Positions 54,603 through 62,463 of a stretch of 64,000 nucleotides of DNA are shown here, piece after piece. The DNA is from Candidatus Gastranaerophilales bacterium (GTDB lineage Bacteria > Cyanobacteriota > Vampirovibrionia > Gastranaerophilales > Gastranaerophilaceae). The notes under the pieces were generated by a model. That model did not search any database. It saw only the letters and a list, made by a program, of their open reading frames with translations, and had not been told where the DNA came from. Both the position numbers and the translations under genes were made by a program. Each line of letters opens with the position of its first letter. The stretch's first letter is position 1. The stretch covers positions 1 to 64,000 of the forward strand of contig QAMI01000059.1 of assembly GCA_003150395.1 (NCBI GenBank), read 5' to 3'.

Positions 54603-54660
54603 GGCGGGAATTATATATTTAAGGCTTTTCATAGCTTTTAATATTTAATTCCCGCCTTTT
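54603..54660 (+). terminator. Terminator after proC
   Basis: GGCGGGAATTA at 54603 pairs with TAATTCCCGCC at 54646, followed by TTTT. The loop is long (about 32 bases) and could hold a second small hairpin. Confidence 0.75.
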
Positions 54661-54749
54661 CTATATTAATTCATCTGTTTGTATGAATTTATTAAAGAAA
54701 TTGATTTTCGGGACCGTATTATGTTTTGTGTGGGTAAGAACAGAGGTTG

Positions 54750-55085
54750 ATGATAAAAAAATACTTTAATAAAAAATATATTCATATTCTCTTTGTTGCG
54801 TTATTACCGATATTTTTCTATATCGGGGTAAGGCTGCTTGTTAATGAAAATCCATACCCTATATGTATTTTTAAAATACTTACAGGACACAATTGCTGGG
54901 GCTGTGGAATTACAAGAGCTTTTAATGCATTGTTTCAACTTCAATTTGAAAAAGCTTTTGAATTTAATCCACGTATAGTTATAGTTGCCCCGTTAATGTT
55001 TTGGATATGGATTTCAACATTAATAAGAACAATTCACACAACGGAGTTTCAGCCGTCTTCTGAAACAGAGAGTACATCGAAGTAA
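54750..55085 (+). CDS. DUF2752 membrane protein
   Basis: 111 residues with two membrane helices. The family motif GHNCWGCGITRAFNALFQLQ (CxxC followed by TRA) is seen in the middle. DUF2752 proteins are of unknown function and often lie near TM2 proteins, as here. The short space from AGAGG to the ATG makes the start less certain. Confidence 0.8.
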   Translation: MIKKYFNKKYIHILFVALLPIFFYIGVRLLVNENPYPICIFKILTGHNCWGCGITRAFNALFQLQFEKAFEFNPRIVIVAPLMFWIWISTLIRTIHTTEFQPSSETESTSK

Positions 55086-55102
55086 AAAGAAAGAGGTTTT
55101 CT

Positions 55103-55417
55103 ATGGAATCAAAAAAGAACTACACTGCGACATTACTTTTGTCATTTTTTCTAGGCGGATTAGGTATTCACCGTTTTTACACAGGTTATATCGGACTTGG
55201 AATTCTCCAGCTGCTAACTGCCGGTGGATGCGGAATCTGGACATTAATTGATTTTATCAATATTTGTTTTGGCAACTTCAAAGCTGCAGACGGACAGGCA
55301 CTTGATGAATACAATCCAACATTAGGTAAAACCTTCTTCTTCGTTTGGGTTGCATTATGCTTATTAAGCGTAATTATGTATGCTACTGCTTTTGCAGAAA
55401 TCTTTAGAAGTGTATAG
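55103..55417 (+). CDS. TM2-domain membrane protein
   Basis: 104 residues. The TM2 signature FFLGGLGIHRFYTGYIGLGI is followed by GGCGIWTLIDFINICFGNF, giving two helices, then a third helix. It is a small inner membrane protein of unknown function. It belongs to a three-gene run (54750-56358) with DUF2752 and zinc-ribbon proteins. Confidence 0.9.
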   Translation: MESKKNYTATLLLSFFLGGLGIHRFYTGYIGLGILQLLTAGGCGIWTLIDFINICFGNFKAADGQALDEYNPTLGKTFFFVWVALCLLSVIMYATAFAEIFRSV

Positions 55418-55427
55418 GAGGTTAGTT

Positions 55428-55856
55428 ATGTCAACTAAACAATGTCCTTTTTGCGGGGCTGAAATTGACAGTGAAGCTGTAAGATGCCATGCATGTCAAA
55501 AATGGTTAAATGAGAACACTGAAGTTTTAACAGATGATAGACCTCAGGAGTTTTTGCCGACGTTATTGTTTGCATGGTTTTGCGGGGCTTTCGGAATTCA
55601 CCGGTTTTATACAGGAAATATTCCGATTGGAGTTGCACAGCTTTTAACCCTTGGCGGTTGCGGTATTTGGGCCTATGTCGACTTTATAATGATTTGTTTT
55701 AATCAGTTCCGTGACGGGCAGGGAAGATTGCTCAGAAATTATGATAAAAACATTGGGATAACTCTTTTTGTATTAAGCCTTATACCTGTAATTATCATAT
55801 TATTTCTGGTTTTACTTTTGTGCTTTGCAGTTACACTTCCGGCATTGATACATTAA
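55428..55856 (+). CDS. Zinc-ribbon and TM2-domain membrane protein
   Basis: 142 residues from ATG 55428, with AGGAGG six bases upstream. An N-terminal zinc ribbon (CPFCGAEIDSEAVRCHACQ) is joined to a TM2 domain (FCGAFGIHRFYTGNIPIGVA, then GGCGIWAYVDFIMICF) and a final helix. It is a paralogue of the upstream TM2 gene with an added ribbon. Its role is unknown. Confidence 0.88.
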   Translation: MSTKQCPFCGAEIDSEAVRCHACQKWLNENTEVLTDDRPQEFLPTLLFAWFCGAFGIHRFYTGNIPIGVAQLLTLGGCGIWAYVDFIMICFNQFRDGQGRLLRNYDKNIGITLFVLSLIPVIIILFLVLLLCFAVTLPALIH

Positions 55857-55875
55857 AATATGAGGTTACACAAAT

Positions 55876-56358
55876 ATGACAGATAAAAAATGCCCTTATT
55901 GTGGTGATATAATTAGTGATACTGATAATGTATGTCCTAAATGTGGTGAAAACCTAATACTAAAATGTCCTTTCTGCAAGGAAGAAATTAAAGCCTATGA
56001 AGTGGTGTGTCCGCATTGTACTTCTAAACTTCGCGGACGTAAAGAGCCAAAGTCCCTTTTTTATATAGGCTATGCGTTGGCTGCTGTATGGGGAATTATA
56101 AACTTACTGTTCTTGTGGGCTGCTGCGCATTTTCCTGAAATAATAACTGCAAAAGATAAAGACGGCATGCTCGTATTACCGCTTTCATCATATATGCAGT
56201 TAACTTTGCAGCCAATGATATTCATTTCAATCCCTTACATAATGGCAGCCGTTAAAAAATATAAAATACCACTTGCAGTCATTTGTATGATAATCAACCT
56301 GATTTTAGGAATCGGCTTTTTAAGTTATTTCATACATCTTCAATATATATATCTTTAA
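55876..56358 (+). CDS. Double zinc-ribbon membrane protein
   Basis: 160 residues. Two zinc ribbons in tandem (CPYCGDIISDTDNVCPKCG and CPFCKEEIKAYEVVCPHC) are followed by three membrane helices. It may be a regulator or scaffold at the membrane. It completes the TM2/zinc-ribbon run and ends at a terminator. Confidence 0.8.
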   Translation: MTDKKCPYCGDIISDTDNVCPKCGENLILKCPFCKEEIKAYEVVCPHCTSKLRGRKEPKSLFYIGYALAAVWGIINLLFLWAAAHFPEIITAKDKDGMLVLPLSSYMQLTLQPMIFISIPYIMAAVKKYKIPLAVICMIINLILGIGFLSYFIHLQYIYL

Positions 56359-56361
56359 AAA

Positions 56362-56386
56362 AAAAGCTCCCTTTTGGGAGCTTTTA
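56362..56386. terminator. Bidirectional terminator
   Basis: AAAAGCTCCC, TTTT loop, GGGAGCTTTT between the zinc-ribbon gene and the convergent prepilin gene ending at 56388. Confidence 0.85.
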
Positions 56387-56387
56387 G

Positions 56388-57207
56388 TTATTTAAGCATT
56401 TCTTCAAACATTTGTTTTCCGGTTTTACCACCCTTTTCGGTTGCGTAAGTAATAGGAACTAAGCTAGTTATACCGTTTACATTATCCCCCTTCAACTGGA
56501 AGGTAAACATATCATATCCCCATTTATTCGGGTTTTTATGACCATTGATGTCAATGGTGAATAATGGTGTTGTGGAGCTATACCCAAGTATAATAGTTCC
56601 GTCCGCTAAAACCCACGCCGGCCACTTTTCTTTAATGTTTTTGTCGCTAAACCCACTATTCGGGTCTGGGTTTGCTTCTGGATTGTTTTCAAGTTTTACC
56701 TTATCAACGCCTTTGTGCTTATTTGTAATACAACCTTTCTCAAGTGCTTTATTCTGACAATATGTTGCAACATTCAGTGTCTTGAATAGTTGTTCTCTGA
56801 ATATTTTACATTCATTCATGCCACCGTTATAATCTGATGGAAGAGATGAACCATCAGGCATTGACCATTTATTACAGTTACCATATTCGTTACGGTTGGT
56901 GCAGGTTGCGGCGGGGTATGGTGAGTTTGCCCAGTAGAAACAATTAATCGGCGCTTCATTTTTTGCCTGAACCAATTTTATTCCATTAAAAAGGATGTTG
57001 TAAGCTTTTTTGTACTGGTTTTTCAAAATCATGTTTTGTGCTTTGTTAATGACTGAAGGTAAGGTCATCGCAGCTATAATTCCGATAATCCCAAGTGTGA
57101 TTAAAACCTCTGATAATGTAAACCCTTTTGAAAAATGGTTAAAACCATTGCTATGACTGAATTCTACGGGGGGGGGGGCAGCCCATAATTCCTATTCCTC
57201 TAAGCAT
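56388..57207 (-). CDS. Prepilin gene with a poly-C tract on the coding strand, out of frame as assembled (putative phase-variable)
   Basis: ATG 57207 has AGGAGGT just upstream and reads MLRGIGIMGC into eleven C, then RRIQS and a stop. The pilin frame after the tract is VEFSHSNGFNHFSKG then FTLSEVLITLGIIGIIAAMT, a prepilin signal. Ten or thirteen C would join them (272-273 residues). No in-frame ATG lies between. The C-terminal part has DINGHKNPNKWGYDMFTF and ends TEKGGKTGKQMFEEMLK, homologous to the pilin at 15688. It lies 46 bases after a GlcF-like gene on the same strand, so a downstream effect of the tract on that operon is limited to this gene. Misassembly of the tract is the alternative. 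Confidence 0.78.
57134..57149. repeat. Palindrome in the leader of the tract-containing prepilin
   Basis: AATGGTT, two bases, AACCATT inside the leader frame between the poly-C tract and the prepilin signal. It may fold in RNA or mark an inversion edge. Confidence 0.7.
57168..57178 (+). repeat. Poly-G tract (11 G on plus strand) at the prepilin start
   Basis: Eleven G on the plus strand, so C on the coding strand of the minus-strand prepilin. It is preceded on plus by CTATGACTGAATTCTAC and followed by CAGCCC. The same 13-base word precedes the tract at 61242. Confidence 0.9.
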
Positions 57208-57253
57208 TTTTACCTCCTGTATTTTTGAATAGTGCATGCTAATGATATCATTT

Positions 57254-58381
57254 CTACATATTTTTATCAAGTCTAATTCCTTCCGCATTTGCCAAAAACT
57301 CCATAACATTTATAACTTTCGGGTGTTTTTTGTGTAAAACTCCGGCAGCTGCAAATCCTTGTAAAATTCCTAAAACACAGGCCGGGCAGGTTGTTAAAAC
57401 AATATCAGCCCCGGTTTGCAGAATATTTTTAGCTTTTCTTTGGGAGATTTCAGCAGAAAGTTTTGGATTTTTCAATGCAAATTCTCCTGCAAACCCGCAG
57501 CATTCGTCAAAATCTTTCATTTCAATATATTCAACATTTTCGCATTTTTCTAATAGCGTTTTTATAAAATTTGCGTTTTCAAGATGACAAGGTTTGTGAA
57601 AAGTGACTTTTAAGTTTTTTTTGAAACTAAATCTAACATTTTGTGTTGTCGCAAATTCACCGGCATTAATAAACCTTGGTTTGTATTCTGTATTTTTAAA
57701 ATATCCTTTCAAAGTGCTTTCACAGCTTGCGCAATCGGTTAAAATGTAATCAAATTCACAATCCAGAAGTTGAAGATTTCGGTTTTTGACTTGCTTAAAA
57801 CGTTCCAAATTCCCGCTTGAAAGAAACGGCAGGCCGCAGCATTCAAAATCTTTTTCAATAACTTCAACATCCATATTTGAAAAAACCTTCTTTAAATCGT
57901 TTTCAACTTTTGGCGCTATGTTGTTCACACAGCCTTTAAAGTAGAGAAGCTTTGTTTTTGGGGTGTTGTTGTTTGACGCGGATATGGAATTTAATTTTTG
58001 TCTTAGTCCGAAGTTAGTCAAAGATTTAACAAGCTTTATAAAATTCCCGAAAATTAAATCTGATTCTAAAAATTTTTCAAGTTTACCGTGAAAAGTATTT
58101 TTGGCGTATTCATATTTTGCCGTGTTAAATATTTCACAGACATCAATACTGCTCGGGCAAAAGTTTTTGCATTTACCGCATTTAAGACACATGTCCAGAT
58201 ATTTTTCGATATTTTTGCTGAGTTTTAAATCACCTTTAAGAATTCCGTCGAGCATAACGAATTTGCCGCGGGAAACAGCACAATCGTTGCCTGTAATTTT
58301 ATAAACCGGGCAGACAGATTGGCAAAGTCCGCATTTTGAACATTTGTTAATTTCATCGGCAAAATCTTGAAGTTTTTTCAT
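57254..58381 (-). CDS. GlcF-like Fe-S protein (two 4Fe-4S plus CCG domains)
   Basis: 375 residues. Two ferredoxin motifs (CSKCGLCQSVCPVYK and CLKCGKCKNFCPSS) are followed by two cysteine-rich CCG domains (FECCGLPFLSSGN and DFDECCGFAGEFALKNP with LTTCPACVLGIL), the layout of GlcF/HdrD-like subunits. It would pass electrons from a flavoprotein partner, such as glycolate or lactate dehydrogenase, which is not in this window. It lies between two prepilin genes, 18 bases after one and 46 before the other. Confidence 0.87.
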   Translation of the reverse strand: MKKLQDFADEINKCSKCGLCQSVCPVYKITGNDCAVSRGKFVMLDGILKGDLKLSKNIEKYLDMCLKCGKCKNFCPSSIDVCEIFNTAKYEYAKNTFHGKLEKFLESDLIFGNFIKLVKSLTNFGLRQKLNSISASNNNTPKTKLLYFKGCVNNIAPKVENDLKKVFSNMDVEVIEKDFECCGLPFLSSGNLERFKQVKNRNLQLLDCEFDYILTDCASCESTLKGYFKNTEYKPRFINAGEFATTQNVRFSFKKNLKVTFHKPCHLENANFIKTLLEKCENVEYIEMKDFDECCGFAGEFALKNPKLSAEISQRKAKNILQTGADIVLTTCPACVLGILQGFAAAGVLHKKHPKVINVMEFLANAEGIRLDKNM

Positions 58382-58399
58382 ACATAAATGATAACATAA

Positions 58400-59098
58400 T
58401 TACCACGGATAATCATCTCTGATTTCCCAGCCATCTGCCATAATCAACCCTAAACAAAATGCACCGTTTGTATCGCCGGCTTCTTTTCTACAACCATATC
58501 TTTGTGATTTAATAATTTCATTTCTGTCAAATTTTGAATATCCGCCAATATCGGATGTCCCTTTATAACCAAAAGGAACAAGGCCGTAGTCTTTAGATAT
58601 AACAATCGCAAAAAAATCTTTTCCAAATTTGTTTGGCTTTTTATATCCGTTTAAATCAATACAGATAATCTTAAAAGGAAGATATGAGTACTGCTGGGTA
58701 TTACTTAAATAAAATGTTGTTCCGTCAACAGTGCTTACAATCAGTGCTTCGGAGTAAAATGGAGTAAATGTATTTTCAATAGTTCCATTTGGCCTTGTAT
58801 ATTGAATTTTATCAGATATTTTCCCATAAGATGTCATATTAATTGTTTTTAATTGAGGTTTTATATATTGATTAAAAAATTCAGCAGACGTCTGATTATA
58901 ATTCCAATATGTCAGATTTTCGTTTTTTAGCTCAGAAAGTTCTATTGCCTGAGATAATATTGAATAAACTTTTTTTAATTGGTTTATTGTCTGAATTTTT
59001 TGATATTTCCCGATTAACGCAGGTAGCGTTATAGCCGCAACAATTCCGATAATACCTAATGTTATTAAAACTTCTGGCATGGTGAATGCTTTTTTCAT
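58400..59098 (-). CDS. Type IV prepilin-like protein
   Basis: 232 residues. The start MKKAFTMPEVLITLGIIGIV is a direct prepilin signal with a four-residue leader. The ending GLIMADGWEIRDDYPW matches the pilin at 61213-62050 (ILRSGWKIPKNYPW), so the two are homologous; this one lacks a G tract. The DLNGYKKPNKFGKDFFA motif is in the C-terminal half. It has its own promoter with a palindrome near the start point. It probably forms an operon with the GlcF-like and tract-containing prepilin genes. Confidence 0.87.
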   Translation of the reverse strand: MKKAFTMPEVLITLGIIGIVAAITLPALIGKYQKIQTINQLKKVYSILSQAIELSELKNENLTYWNYNQTSAEFFNQYIKPQLKTINMTSYGKISDKIQYTRPNGTIENTFTPFYSEALIVSTVDGTTFYLSNTQQYSYLPFKIICIDLNGYKKPNKFGKDFFAIVISKDYGLVPFGYKGTSDIGGYSKFDRNEIIKSQRYGCRKEAGDTNGAFCLGLIMADGWEIRDDYPW

Positions 59099-59128
59099 AA
59101 AAATCCTCTTTATTATAATTTAAATATC

Positions 59129-59142
59129 TAACGAATGCGTTA
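59129..59142. promoter_or_regulatory. Possible operator palindrome over the prepilin transcription start
   Basis: TAACG, AATG, CGTTA, directly downstream of the -10 box at 59143. It faces a small helix-turn-helix gene that begins about 100 bases away and could be its target. Confidence 0.45.
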
Positions 59143-59171
59143 ATTATTACATTTATTCGTTCATTTGTCAA
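59143..59171 (-). promoter_or_regulatory. Promoter of the prepilin gene at 58400
   Basis: On the minus strand a perfect TTGACA, 17 bases, then AATAAT. Confidence 0.6.
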
Positions 59172-59242
59172 TGAAGTTTTGAATTTATTTAATGAAAATT
59201 TAATTTAAAAGTAAAATGTTAAACGTATGAATGGAGCATTAA

Positions 59243-59458
59243 ATGATTATAAATGATTTAAAAAAAGTTTTACTAGACGTAAATATTTCATTGACCGAGT
59301 TAGCTGATGCGCTTGGAAAACGTTTAAATAAACATTATTCTTTAAATAATCTTTCAAACAAACTCCGCAACGAAACGATTACGCATCGTGAAATGATTAT
59401 AATTGCAGATATTTTGGGGTATGATTTAAAATTTGTAAGGCGCAAAGAAAATCGTTAA
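59243..59458 (+). CDS. Small helix-turn-helix DNA-binding protein
   Basis: 71 residues. The region [20 protein letters not shown] and [20 protein letters not shown] fits an XRE-type or LLM-class helix-turn-helix, with little else. It is divergent from the prepilin gene at 58400. TGGAG lies just before the ATG. It overlaps the convergent ilvD by four bases. A local regulator of the pilin operon is plausible but not shown. Confidence 0.7.
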   Translation: MIINDLKKVLLDVNISLTELADALGKRLNKHYSLNNLSNKLRNETITHREMIIIADILGYDLKFVRRKENR

Positions 59459-61104
59459 ACAATCGCACCGTGGCTTGCATCCTGAACATTTTGTGCATAT
59501 TTGAATAAATATCCTGACTTAACTTTCGGCTCAAATGGTTTCAATTTTGAACGACGGTTTTTAAGGTCTACTTCGCTTACTAGAAGTTCTATTTTTCTGT
59601 TTGGGATATCTATTTTTATTCTGTCGCCATCTTGTACAAGTGCTATTGCACCGCTCTTTGCAGCTTCTGGACAAATATGTCCGACGCAGATCCCGCGTGT
59701 TGCACCTGAAAATCTTCCGTCGGTAATCAGAGCGCAGGATTTGCCCAGACCTTTTCCTACTAAAAGCGACGTCGGGGCAAGCATTTCACGCATTCCGGGG
59801 CCGCCAGCAGGGCCTTCATAGCGAATAACAATTACATCTCCGGCATTGATTTTGTCATTTTCTAAAGCTTCCATCGCGGCTTCTTCACTGTCAAAAGTTC
59901 TTGCCCTGCCTTCAAATTCATAACATTCAGGCGCCACTCCTGAAATTTTTATTACACATCCGTCTTTTGCAAGGTTGCCGTAAAGTACGCCTAGGCCGGC
60001 TTCTGTGTATGTTGAATTCTCATAAAGCGGAATGACTTCGGTATCGATATAAGCCTTTTGAGCAATTTCAGAGGTGGTTAAGCCACAAACCGTTGCAGTA
60101 TTTGAAAGTTGTTTGCTTAAAGATTTCATCACTGCAGGAACACCGCCGGCATTGTGAAAATCTGACATTGTGAGTGTTGATGATGGATTAATTTTTACGA
60201 TTTGGTGAATTTTACGGCTGAGTTTGTCAAAATCGTCTATTGTAACATCAAGATTGGCGGCGTTTGCAATTGCAAGAAGATGTAAAAACGTGTTTGTGGA
60301 GCCGCCGAGCGCCAGCGAGGCGGTAAGTGCGTTTATCAATGCATCTTTTGTGATTATGTCAGAAGGTTTTATATCATTTTTTACAAGTTCTAAAACTTGC
60401 ATGCCGCTTTCAAAAGCTATGCGGCGTTTGCGTGACGAAACCGCTGATGCTGAAGCACAGTACGGAAGCGACATCCCAAGGATTTCGGTCAGGCATGCCA
60501 TTGTGTTTGCTGTGTACATTCCTTGGCAGGCACCTGCTGAGGGGCAGGATTCCTCTTCAAGAGCAAGAAGTTCTTCTTCTGTAATTTCACCGTTTCTGAA
60601 TTTTCCGACAGCTTCAAAAGAACCTGTTACCATTGTCAATTTGTGGTGATTTCTGCACTCACCATCTAACATGGGGCCTGCAGTTACTATTATTGCAGGA
60701 ATGTTAAGCCTCAAAGCTCCGATAATCATTCCCGGCGTAATTTTGTCGCAATTAGAGAGTAAAACAATTCCATCAAGCTGATGTGCTGCGGCAACGCTTT
60801 CAACGCAATCTGCAATTAAATCACGTGAGGGTAAAGAATATCTCATACCATCATGCCCCATTGCAATTCCGTCGCAAATCGCAGGAACACCGAATATAAA
60901 GGCTTGACCGCCTGCAGAGTGAATTCCCTTCTCAATTTGACGTTCCAAATCTCTCATCCCGATATGTCCTGGCACCAGGTCTGAAAATGCGCTCGCAATT
61001 CCGATAAAAGGCGCTTTCATGTTCTTTTTGCTTACGCCTGTTGCCATCAAAAGTCCGCGATGTGGAGTTTTTGAAATTCCTGATTTTATATTGTCACTTT
61101 TCAT
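59455..61104 (-). CDS. ilvD: Dihydroxy-acid dehydratase
   Basis: 549 residues, the usual length. The Cys motifs [13 protein letters not shown] and [20 protein letters not shown] bind the 2Fe-2S or 4Fe-4S cluster, and [18 protein letters not shown] is the conserved C-terminal signature. It dehydrates dihydroxy acids in valine and isoleucine synthesis. It is divergent from the prepilin gene at 61213. No other ilv gene is nearby. Confidence 0.96.
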   Translation of the reverse strand: MKSDNIKSGISKTPHRGLLMATGVSKKNMKAPFIGIASAFSDLVPGHIGMRDLERQIEKGIHSAGGQAFIFGVPAICDGIAMGHDGMRYSLPSRDLIADCVESVAAAHQLDGIVLLSNCDKITPGMIIGALRLNIPAIIVTAGPMLDGECRNHHKLTMVTGSFEAVGKFRNGEITEEELLALEEESCPSAGACQGMYTANTMACLTEILGMSLPYCASASAVSSRKRRIAFESGMQVLELVKNDIKPSDIITKDALINALTASLALGGSTNTFLHLLAIANAANLDVTIDDFDKLSRKIHQIVKINPSSTLTMSDFHNAGGVPAVMKSLSKQLSNTATVCGLTTSEIAQKAYIDTEVIPLYENSTYTEAGLGVLYGNLAKDGCVIKISGVAPECYEFEGRARTFDSEEAAMEALENDKINAGDVIVIRYEGPAGGPGMREMLAPTSLLVGKGLGKSCALITDGRFSGATRGICVGHICPEAAKSGAIALVQDGDRIKIDIPNRKIELLVSEVDLKNRRSKLKPFEPKVKSGYLFKYAQNVQDASHGAIV

Positions 61105-61145
61105 AAATTTACTCCCTTGGTTTTATTTTACAGCAAATAAAACAT

Positions 61146-61174
61146 TTGATAAAATTTCAAATAAATGGTATTAT
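61146..61174 (+). promoter_or_regulatory. Promoter of the poly-G prepilin gene
   Basis: TTGATA, a 17-base spacer and TATTAT, with TGG before the -10 box (extended -10). It lies about 40 bases before the ATG at 61213. Confidence 0.65.
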
Positions 61175-61212
61175 ATAAATAGAATTAAAAAAGAATATAA
61201 GGAGCTAAGTTT

Positions 61213-62050
61213 ATGAAAAAGCGCACTATGACTGAATTGCCGGGGGGGGGGGGCATCCGCTAATAGCACTCCTCACAGTTTTTTACGTATCTTGTGTATT
61301 GCTCATAATAATAATAAAATGCTTAATGTATTAGGTGACATAAAGGGCGATATGAAAAAAGGTTTTACATTAGCGGAAGTTTTAATAACTCTTGGTGTCA
61401 TCGGAATTATTGCAGCAATGACTTTTCCAATGATGATTACCAAATATCAAAAACAGGTTACAGTTGAGCGTCTAAAGAAATTTTATTCTGTCATGCAAAA
61501 TGCTATCAGGCTTTCTGAAGCTGATAATGGAGAAATGGCAGATTGGGATTTCCCTAAAGATACCTATGACAGAAATATGAAGACATTTTTTGACAGATAT
61601 TACAGACCTTACTTGAAAGATTCTCAGGAATGCAGTAAGTCCTTATGTTTTAAACATGAAAAATATGATATTTATTACTTGAATGGGAAACCTGCTGGAG
61701 GAATTTATTCTGATAATTATATAGTTAAGTTGAATGATGGGATGTATGTTTATTTTCTTCCAAATACTCCGGCAGCTTATATTTGGATGTTTGTTGACAT
61801 AAACGGGCATCAGAAGCCAAACACCATAGGAAGGGACATTTTTGTTTTTGATATATATAGTTATCCTGCAAGGGCTCAACGCAAAAATTATCACATGAAA
61901 TTCTGGGGTGAATACGATAAAGATGATGGAAAATTAACTGACAGTAATGATTATGGCTGCAACAAGTCAGCATCTAGATATTCAGGTTTTAAATGCGGTG
62001 AATTAATCTTACGAAGCGGCTGGAAAATCCCCAAAAATTACCCCTGGTAG
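61213..62050 (+). CDS. Prepilin gene with a poly-G tract, out of frame as assembled (putative phase-variable)
   Basis: ATG 61213 follows AAGGAG and reads MKKRTMTELP into twelve G (61242-61253) and stops at TAA 61261. Eleven or fourteen G would continue into ASANSTPHSFLRILCIAHNN, leading to GDMKKG and FTLAEVLITLGVIGIIAAMT, a prepilin signal (278-279 residues). Here an internal ATG at 61352 (MKKGFTLAEV) with AAGGG before it could also start a normal pilin, so the tract need not be essential and may act by translational coupling. The ending ILRSGWKIPKNYPW and DINGHQKPNTIGRDIFVFD match the pilin at 58400. A third frame encodes a hydrophobic peptide (see findings). Confidence 0.78.
61242..61253 (+). 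repeat. Poly-G tract (12 G) in a prepilin leader
   Basis: Twelve G preceded by CTATGACTGAATTGCC and followed by CATCCGC. The flanks match those of the tract at 57168. Confidence 0.9.
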
Positions 62051-62433
62051 GCGCACACGTAGTGTGCTTTTACACATTGGCTCAGTCATACTAATATCGC
62101 TGGTGAAGGAATTAGGTATGGAAGTGCAGGATCAGGACTGGGCGCTGGGAAAGAGAAATGTTTTGTGACGATATTCGAAAAATGCGGCAGGGTTGTGAAC
62201 GTAGTGTGCTTTTACACATTGCTCTGTCATACCAATATCGCTGGTGAAGGAATTACGAGTATCCGCAGTATTAAAGTGGTACCGCTGATAGAGATGAAGT
62301 CCTCGTTCATTCCCTCGCCGGGGAGAGGGCGCAGTTCTGCAAGAGCATTTAGCGATTGCTAGAAATGCGGGTGAGGGTTTAAAAATCATAAGTTGCATGG
62401 TAGAAAATTTCGTAAATGTTCAACCACGCTATA
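62051..62433. other. Intergenic region without a supported gene
   Basis: About 380 bases between the prepilin gene and the convergent O-antigen ligase-like gene. It holds two copies of a direct repeat, a GCACAC/GTGTGC hairpin at 62053-62067, and a C+G-richer stretch near 62300 (CCCTCGCCGGGGAGAGGG) with the character of a dispersed repeat. No frame looks coding. Confidence 0.65.
62057..62254 (+). repeat. Pair of direct repeats of about 57 bases
   Basis: Copies at 62057-62114 and 62199-62254 share ACGTAGTGTGCTTTTACACA, then a CTC..GTCATAC core and ATCGCTGGTGAAGGAATTA with a few mismatches. Spacing between copies is 142 bases. Confidence 0.85.
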
Positions 62434-62463
62434 GTTCAAGTTTTTAAACTTGAGCCTTTTTAT
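62434..62463 (+). terminator. Possible terminator after the poly-G prepilin region
   Basis: TTCAAGTTT/AAACTTGA hairpin followed by GCCTTTTTATT. It overlaps the end of the convergent ligase gene. Confidence 0.4.

Noticed and set aside
62132..62398. Small coding frames in the repeat region
   Set aside because: They run through the direct repeats and the CG-rich repeat-like segment, with no ribosome binding site or conserved features.
62051..62433. CRISPR array
   Set aside because: Only two imperfect repeats with a 142-base gap, no regular spacers and no cas genes.
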